Below, piece after piece: positions 58,001 through 64,000 of a stretch of 64,000 nucleotides of DNA. The notes beneath the pieces are model-generated. The model was not told the origin of the DNA. It saw only the letters and a program-made list of their open reading frames with translations, and searched no databases. Position 1 is the first letter of the stretch. Each line of letters starts with the position of its first letter. The position numbers were made by a program, and so were the translations under genes. The stretch comes from Chimonanthus salicifolius (Eukaryota; Streptophyta; Magnoliopsida; Laurales; Calycanthaceae): NCBI GenBank assembly GCA_013350335.1, contig CM023532.1:33667708-33731707 (forward strand), written 5' to 3'.

Positions 58001-60646
58001 GAAGCTTAGGACCAATAGATGAAAATATTAAAGACAGTAAGTAAATGAAGAGAGTAACATGCAATATTACCGGGGGTACATTTTGGGCCGGGTTTAACAT
58101 GAGCCTGTGTTAAAAAAAAGTTGGGTTCGCCCACATGGTTACTCTGGCCCAAAATGTTGTGGCCAGGCTTGGTGTTGGTAAATACATTGCCAGAGCATAG
58201 CCCAAGTAAATTTGGACCTGTGATAGCCCAGATAGCTTCAGTTTCAGAAGAAGAGGAGTCTGACTCTGATCCAAACTTCTTCATATGCTAATACAATGTT
58301 TGATAAATGCTATCCTTGTTAAAATCCAAGAGTAGAATTCATCCTTGAAAGTCGACTATTACTGAGAGTTTGTTCATGTGTTTATACACACCGCACATCT
58401 CGAAGGTACCCAAGCGATGTGGGACTATGCTAACACTCTCCCTCAGTGCTAGGGCTGAAGACACTCAGCTCTCCCCTCTACGCACAACTGGAGACACGAA
58501 CCCGATCCATTCCTGTAGTACACCTGCTCTGGTACCATGTTAAAACCCATGAGTACTCATCTTTGAAAACCGGCTATCAAGGAAAGGGTTCCCATTTATT
58601 TATACACTACACATCCTGAAAGTACTCAGGCGACGTGAGACTATACTAACAATCTTTACATGCTAAGTTGGCTGCAGTTGATGTTCCCAGCATTCCAAAC
58701 TAGTTGCTATGAGTTAATGAAGAGATGGAAGGAATCAGTTTCATCAACGGGCTCCTATGAATTGGATGTGTGGCATGAATTCCAACATCTTACCGGAGAT
58801 GTCATATCCCGAACCGCATTTAGTAGCAGCTACAAAGAAGGGATGCAAATATTCCAACTACTAAAAGAACTGCTTTGGCTTGTTCACCGGTCTACTGAAC
58901 ATTCATACATCCCAGGCTTCAGGTACATCCTTGCTCTGTTTTTTTTTTCTTGGTTCACTCTTATAGAAGGTAATTATCATTCCCTGTTCGATAAACGTAG
59001 TTTTTATGAGTGATCAAAAAATTCATGCTCAGCACAGAGTTCGACCGCGATCGGATCGACGGTACATCTTTGATGTTAAGGCTCCACTGAGTCTAACACT
59101 TGTAACATAACTAAATAGGATTTCTAGCTTTAGTATAGTAATTTCTTCAGCTCCATACAGTGTAAAAGATTAAAAAAAAAAAACAGAGGAGAAAAAGTAG
59201 AGCGGCCTACATGTGAACTTCTACAAAATTCATACTTGGTGTCCTGTGATTCTTGTTGTATTCTTACCTTCTTCTTTTTTTTAAAGCTTTTTGGGCCTAG
59301 TCCGAGCTATGGGCTTATACGTGTTCTTTTGTTCTGCATCGTTAAAAAATAAAATTCATACCATGTGACTCTTTTTTTTCCAAATTTTGATGTGTGCAGA
59401 TTCTTGCCTACAAAAACAAACGTTAGGAAACATGAAATGCACAAAGAAGTGTGTTCTCTAATAAGGGGTATGATTTTGGAGAGAGAGAAGGAAATGAAAA
59501 TGGGAAATGTGAGAAATGACTTGCTAGGTTTGCTTATGGAATCTATTGTTAAAGACTCTCAAGAAGAAGGAAGATCTAATGCTCTAGCAATGACCATTGA
59601 AGATGTGATAGACGAATGCAGGATGTTTTACTTTGCTGGCCATGATACAACAGCTATTTTGCTAACATGGACGCTGGTTGTATTGAGTATGCATTCTGAT
59701 TGGCAAGTCCTTGCGAGGGAAGAGGTTATGCAGGTGTTTGGGAAAAATGACCCTGATTATGATGGCCTAAATCACCTTAAGACTGTGAGTTTATGCTTTC
59801 ATTCCTTGATTTCATATGTTAATTAATCTTCTTCTTGCATAGGCGCATATCATGCGAAAATTCGTCCAATGTGGTCTACTTGGTTAATTGCGTTAGAATC
59901 TAAGTATCCATCTCAAAAGACTAGCTTATTAGGTGGAGTGACCCAAGTTCGTTATAAATCCCTAGTGTCTCTCTTCATTTCCAATGTGGGACTCGTTCGT
60001 AGCATGATACCTACTTCTCATACCACTTGTTAAGATCTGAATATCAATTCCAAGTTTTTTATAAATTCCTAGATCTCTCTTGACACTTTCCATATGAAAC
60101 TTGTTCGTAGCCAACCCCAACAACTTGTGCATCACATTTCAGTATAAATTTCACGTTCATTGATTCATATCACAAATCTCTCTCTCTTTGAATTCTAAAT
60201 TGTTCGTAATCTCTTTTCAGGTGACTATGATTCTTTATGAGGTTCTTCGATTATATCCACCAGGAGTTTTCTTACATCGAACTACATGCAAGACAGTGAA
60301 GCTAGGAGATACTACTCTTCTCCCCGACGTACAAGTTTGCATCCCAATTACATTGGTTCATCATGATCCTGAAATATGGGGTGAAGATGTGGATGAATTC
60401 AAACCAGAGAGATTTGCAGAAGGGATTTCAAAGGCCACGAAGAATCAAGTTGGATTCCTTCCATTCGGGTGGGGCCTGAGGATATGTATTGGGCAGAATT
60501 TTGCCATGGTTGAAGCTAAGATGGCTTTGGCCATGATTTTGCAGCATTTCTCATTTGAGCTTTCACCATCTTATGCTCATGCTCCTCACTTCATGATAAC
60601 ACTTCAACCCCAATATGGTGCTCAGGTCATCTTGCATAAACTCTAA
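55096..60646 (+). CDS. P450 gene C, CYP72A-like, intact
   Basis: Five exons, 55096-55366, 57223-57443, 58678-58922, 59400-59784 and 60221-60646, give 1548 bases and 515 residues with all junction phases equal to gene B. Motifs: N-terminal membrane helix ([13 protein letters not shown]), [52 protein letters not shown] and the heme loop [16 protein letters not shown]. It keeps the usual Arg before the Cys, but has Leu in place of the family's usual Pro (GWGPR). It is more distant from A and B than they are from each other and probably has another substrate. Introns 1, 2 and 4 are enlarged by transposable elements while exons show no damage. Predicted ER membrane monooxygenase. Confidence 0.9.
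55429..55770 (-). mobile_element. TRIM-like element in intron 1 of gene C
   Basis: Two related halves, about 55429-55553 and 55646-55770, share CTTTTATAA, ATCTCCCTxTACACTTC and GAAACTCGTTCG-type words. The right one reads TGTTAGGACTTG...CTCAACA. Beside it is GACATGGTGCTGATATCAC, which on the minus strand resembles a methionine-tRNA primer site. The left half is more decayed. Confidence 0.55.
56508..56765 (-). mobile_element. Solo LTR related to the 45-kb TRIM
   Basis: Reverse-oriented: CGGCCCGAC...GCTTAGGACTTGACTCAGTATAATATTGTCC matches the complement of the 45013 element LTR end. It also has the internal TACATATAAACCCCCTC (TATA-like on the minus strand). Single copy without partner LTR. Confidence 0.55.
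56918..57091 (-). mobile_element. tRNA-derived SINE in intron 1 of gene C
   Basis: On the minus strand it starts GGGTGTAGCTCAACTGATTG (A box) and GAGGTTGAGGGTTCAAGTCCC (B box region), and ends ACATGTAAATTC followed by poly-A. It is the best-preserved copy of a family also seen at 31540, 51447 and 51700. No target duplication was identified. It ends about 130 bases before exon 2. Confidence 0.7.
57587..57932. mobile_element. hAT-like element in intron 2 of gene C
   Basis: Ends TAGGGGTGAAAC and ATTTTAGCCCTA are imperfect inverted repeats. Flanks AAAAAAAT and TGAAAAAT are similar 8-mers. The interior is GAGTTGAGTCGAGT/GGGTCGAATTGG-rich. A related copy is at 63668-63930. Confidence 0.5.
58317..58651 (-). 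mobile_element. TRIM ending next to exon 3 of gene C
   Basis: LTRs 58317-58435 and 58538-58651 both run TGTTAAAA...CTAACA. CTCTGGTACCATG beside the right LTR is a primer-binding site on the minus strand, and CTCTCCCTCAGTG beside the left is the purine tract. Flanks ATCCT and ATCTT are a near target duplication. Same family as the outer TRIM at 31962. Confidence 0.82.
59270..59352 (+). mobile_element. Possible LINE 3' tail in intron 3
   Basis: TTTTTTGGGCCTAG-type T/G-rich sequence ending TGCATCGTTAAAAAATAAA resembles the tails at 43776 and 54290. Very short, so uncertain. Confidence 0.3.
59889..60122 (-). mobile_element. TRIM-like element in intron 4 of gene C
   Basis: Same family as the intron 1 element. 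A left part from about 59889 (ATCCATCTCAAAAGACTAGCTT, GGTGGAGTGACCCAA) and a right LTR 60028-60122 (TGTTAAGATCTG...CCCCAACA) with CTCATACCACT beside it, a minus-strand primer-site remnant. The left LTR is truncated. Confidence 0.5.
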
Positions 60647-62649
60647 GATCATCACGATTAGGACTTCAATGACATCCTCATCTTCATCTTTGATCATAAT
60701 TTACAGTGTTATGTTTGCTTGTTTGGATGGTATGGGCCTTGCATTCCATCTAATAAGCACTAATATATAGTGTTGTTGCTATTGTTTACAGTGCCATCTT
60801 ATGCTTGTGTTTTTATAAACTAATAAATTCTTATTTGAATTTTGTTTAGATAGACATGGTAAAAAGAATATTGTAGAAATGAATATCACATATATCGATA
60901 ATTCATGAACGCCTTACTTGGAAAACTCAAAAGGAAAGAGAGAGATTATTATGTTGTATATGAAAATTATATCTGTTGTGTATTTATAAAAGAACAAGAA
61001 AAATCCTAATTACATTATGAGAGTCAATCATACTCTAACTCTCTCTCCTCAATCAACACTCTCTCTTGAGTTGGTGTGAAAATATGGATGAAATCTAACT
61101 TAGACAATATCTCTTGAAATTTAAAAGAAGAAAGAATTTTTGTAATGTTAACTTGCAAATATGATAGATTACAAAATGATAGAATGATATAACTTCTATA
61201 AGATCGAATGAAAATTATAATTTATAAAGCATAGATAAGAAAAATGATTTAAAATGATAATGCCAATAAAAAAAATTTAATAAAAGAGAAACTTTTCACC
61301 ACATTTGAAATTCATGTCTCCATCTTGTGGGCAGCAAACGGGCTTTGAATCATGGACTTTTTAAGGCCCAAAACGTCATATACTAGGCCTTGGTCCATAG
61401 CATATATCAATGACCCCCAAATTGAGTGAAACTGAATCCATTAAAAAGCTGGCAAGACCCTCTTTTCCCTTCATCAATTTTTACACCAATTTGGGTGGAA
61501 ATTCTTCAATTAAGATCAAATGGGCCCGATTCTCCTCTTATGGATCTTCATTGTTTTTGATAGCTGCATCATTAATATAAAATAAAACCCACATATATTT
61601 TATATGATTTATCATCTTTTAATATATATATATATATATATAAGTATCAAGTTGTGCATACTTGTATTATTATGTTTGCCACCCCTTTTTACCATCCTTC
61701 TCTAAAGTGGTTTAAAATGGAAAAAAAATTATAAATTTTATTAAGAAGGCTAAGATGATTAAATGCAGAAAAAATACCACTGAATCATTATACGCAAGGT
61801 CAATTACACATCCTTCATTATTGCTGAATTTACTCATTTTTGTTATAAGAAAAAGAACTTTACTGTAACTGATTTTCAAATATTATAAATTAAATTAAAT
61901 TTATCAAAAACATAAAAAAAACTTATTTACAATTAATTAAAAAAACCTAGATGTAAATTATCCTTTCAGTTTTCAAGCTAGCTTTCAACATTTTCAACCA
62001 TTCTTCACTTGATAATGAATTTGATGTCTTTTGTGAGCCTATGTTGCTTTGTGTCTGGACTTTCAAGTCTACAGATTGTAAAATCCTATGTGCAAAATAT
62101 TTAACTTGTATTTGGACTTTAGTATTTGTAATTTTTCTTGAAAAATTATTGTGAAATCTTCCAAGTACCCTACCTAAGATAATATATTATTATTAAAACA
62201 ATGTTTGATTTATAAAAAAAAAAAGATATTCAAGGGAACATTAAGTATTGTAGCAATTTTTTAATAGGTATGAGCTGTTAATTGATACTTACTTTTTAGA
62301 TATTGTGCATTATAGATATTTACTTTATTAATTTTTTTGTTTATAATATATGTGTCAAAATCAATATTTCAATTATAAAAAAGGATCTGATTTTTGTGTC
62401 GAAATAAGTCCAGTTTTTTTTCAAAACAAATAAAGAATTAGGTTCTGGAAAATGACAAAGGTGGGTCAATATTTGAACCCATTTTAGCCAAAATATCAGC
62501 CCATATTAATTTTATCATAACTAATCCAAAATTTCCTTAATATGTGCATATGAATATCTCTTAAAACAGAAATTTTCAATGATTATTATAAATATTGTCA
62601 AAATTTCTTCGTATATGTCAGACCTACTTTTTTCCAAAATAAATTCATC
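60647..62649. other. 3' flank of gene C, AT-rich
   Basis: The first 200 bases probably contain the 3' UTR of gene C. The rest is AT-rich intergenic DNA with a TA dinucleotide run at about 61620-61642. No gene recognised. Confidence 0.5.
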
Positions 62650-62901
62650 CAGGGGTACAAATATCGGCCGATACATATCGTATCGGCCGATATGAAACGG
62701 TTTTGGAGAGCCGAATATCGGCCGATATCATATCGGTTCGGCCAATATTCACAATATGGGCCGATATATCGGCAGTAGCATATCGGTCGATATCAAAATA
62801 TCGGCCGATATCGACTGTTTTTAAAAAAAGAAAGAGGAGAGAGAAAAATATCGGCCGATAACGATATATCGTATCGGCCGATAATGTTTTTTAAACCCCT
62901 A
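62650..62901. mobile_element. Palindrome-rich ATCGGCCGAT MITE
   Basis: A 252-bp element beginning CAGGGGTACAAATATCGGCC and ending TTTTTAAACCCCTA, with flanks AATTCATC and ATTTCATG (six of eight matching). It contains six exact copies of the palindrome ATCGGCCGAT plus several variants, and a GAGGAGAGAGAAAAATATC segment also present in the 29743 copy. No coding. Confidence 0.7.
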
Positions 62902-64000
62902 ATTTCATGTATGACAAAATATGTTTGAATCTCTCTCGACAAAGTAAAAAGTGGAAATAGACTTAATCAGTGTGTGTGGATTGGGAGATTGACACTTTCT
63001 TTTAGAATTAATTCCATCTCCAATGTAAAGTGAGGATACCCATGTAAAAAAAAATGTGGAAATGGATTCATAAATTCACTTACACAATCAGATCACTGCA
63101 AGAAACTTGGTTCTATTCGTCTGAACCTGATGTTAAAAAATCGGTTCACAGTTACATTGCACCATTGCGGGCGTTACGTAGCTATATATTACATAGGCTA
63201 GTGCATGAGTTAATTTAATCTCATTTCAATTAAAAATAAGTTTAGTACGAGTGGGTCAAAAGAGAATTGGAATATAAGTTTAATCAAAAGATTTAAATTT
63301 GATATGGACAACTTGAAATTAAATTCCTAATCCAACTCATCAGCCAAAATTGTACTTTTATCTGAATTTAGCCCATTAAAAAAATCAGTAAAAATAAATT
63401 AAAGTTTTAAAATGTTCTTATATCATCGTTGAAAAACTCAAAAGTCGTATTCAATTTATTGCCATCCTTGAAATGAAATTTGAGTTAAATGAAATGACAA
63501 GAGTTAAATGAAATTACAAAAGGCTATTTTATTCCTTTTGCTCAAGCTACAAACAGAGGATCCAAATTCAGCAAGACGCCATATTTTTGGTCAATTTCTT
63601 TCTTTTCTCACTGATAATGAATGATATATTAATAATAATACCAAAGCACTATAGTACTTAGCAGTGAAATTTGGGTTGGGTTTTAATCTGACCTGCATAA
63701 TTCAATCTGAGAAATTAAGTGGGATGAATTTTACACTAGAATTAAGGTCGAATTGGATTGATGAAAAAATCTGAATTGATCTGATCTAATCCATTCAAAA
63801 CATATATATATAACATTTGAATTGAGTTGGACTAACAATTTATTTTAGCATGAGTTGATTTGGGTTAGTAATTCAAATTGAATTTGATTAATTAAGTCAG
63901 ATCAAATTGAGTTTATTAATTTTTATGAGAAAAGCAAAATAACAAGACTAATACAACCACTTTTTAGCCAATTTCACTGCGAACGAATACAACCAACGGA
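62902..64000. other. AT-rich end of window
   Basis: No gene seen. About 63668-63930 is a diverged copy of the repeat at 57587 (shared AATCTGAGAAAT and GGTCGAATTGG words). Confidence 0.45.

Noticed and set aside
1..64000. CRISPR arrays, operons or bacterial-type defence systems
   Set aside because: The DNA is plant nuclear with spliced genes; no spaced direct repeats or prokaryotic gene clusters are present.

Overview
This window is nuclear DNA from a flowering plant. The evidence is GT-AG spliced genes of plant-only families, an AT-rich background, and many plant retroelements. The species cannot be fixed from the sequence; a woody dicot or magnoliid is only a guess. Six gene units can be assembled from exons. 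(1) A minus-strand SAC51-like bHLH gene (main ORF 1043-1756) has a leader reaching about 6550 that carries the family's conserved upstream ORF, split across an intron. (2) A minus-strand IMP1-type mitochondrial inner-membrane protease gene (18445-25372) has its last exon separated from the others by a 5.5 kb nest of LTR retroelements. (3-5) Three CYP72A-like cytochrome P450 genes are present: A (33159-36670, plus, one-base frameshift), B (46778-50182, minus, intact) and C (55096-60646, plus, intact). (6) A minus-strand membrane protein gene of the 60S-L18a-like family (38829-42858) lies between A and B.

Layout. 1-6.5 kb: bHLH gene, with a 0.55 kb tandem duplication in its leader intron. 6.6-18.4 kb: AT-rich intergenic DNA with small duplications, a 27-bp foldback and a hAT-type element. 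18.4-25.4 kb: IMP1 gene; its final intron holds a decayed Ty3/gypsy element that itself received a non-autonomous LTR element and a solo LTR. 25.6-31.9 kb: LINE and copia relics, SINEs and ATCGGCCGAT-bearing MITEs. 31.96-32.92 kb: one small LTR element (TRIM) inserted in another, both in the upstream region of P450 A. 33-51 kb: an inverted duplication of a two-gene P450 block around the L18a-like gene; in each arm the second P450 copy is a relic. 51-55 kb: SINE halves, a 23-bp minisatellite and LINE relics. 55-60.6 kb: P450 C, whose introns carry TRIMs, a solo LTR, a SINE and a hAT-like element. 60.6-64 kb: AT-rich flank with a strongly palindromic MITE.

How the genes relate. The P450s share one five-exon structure with identical phases and the same lengths for exons 2, 3 and 5, so they are a local family expansion probably serving specialised (triterpenoid or similar) oxidation; substrates cannot be inferred. 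The other genes are unrelated housekeeping or developmental loci. The clearest biology beyond gene calls is the uORF-controlled bHLH leader, the protease gene that has kept its reading frame despite a nested-retroelement intron, the inverted P450 duplication with one fresh frameshift, a P450 intron whose likely branch site lies in a TRIM terminus, and a hAT-like MITE family built on ATCGGCCGAT palindromes.
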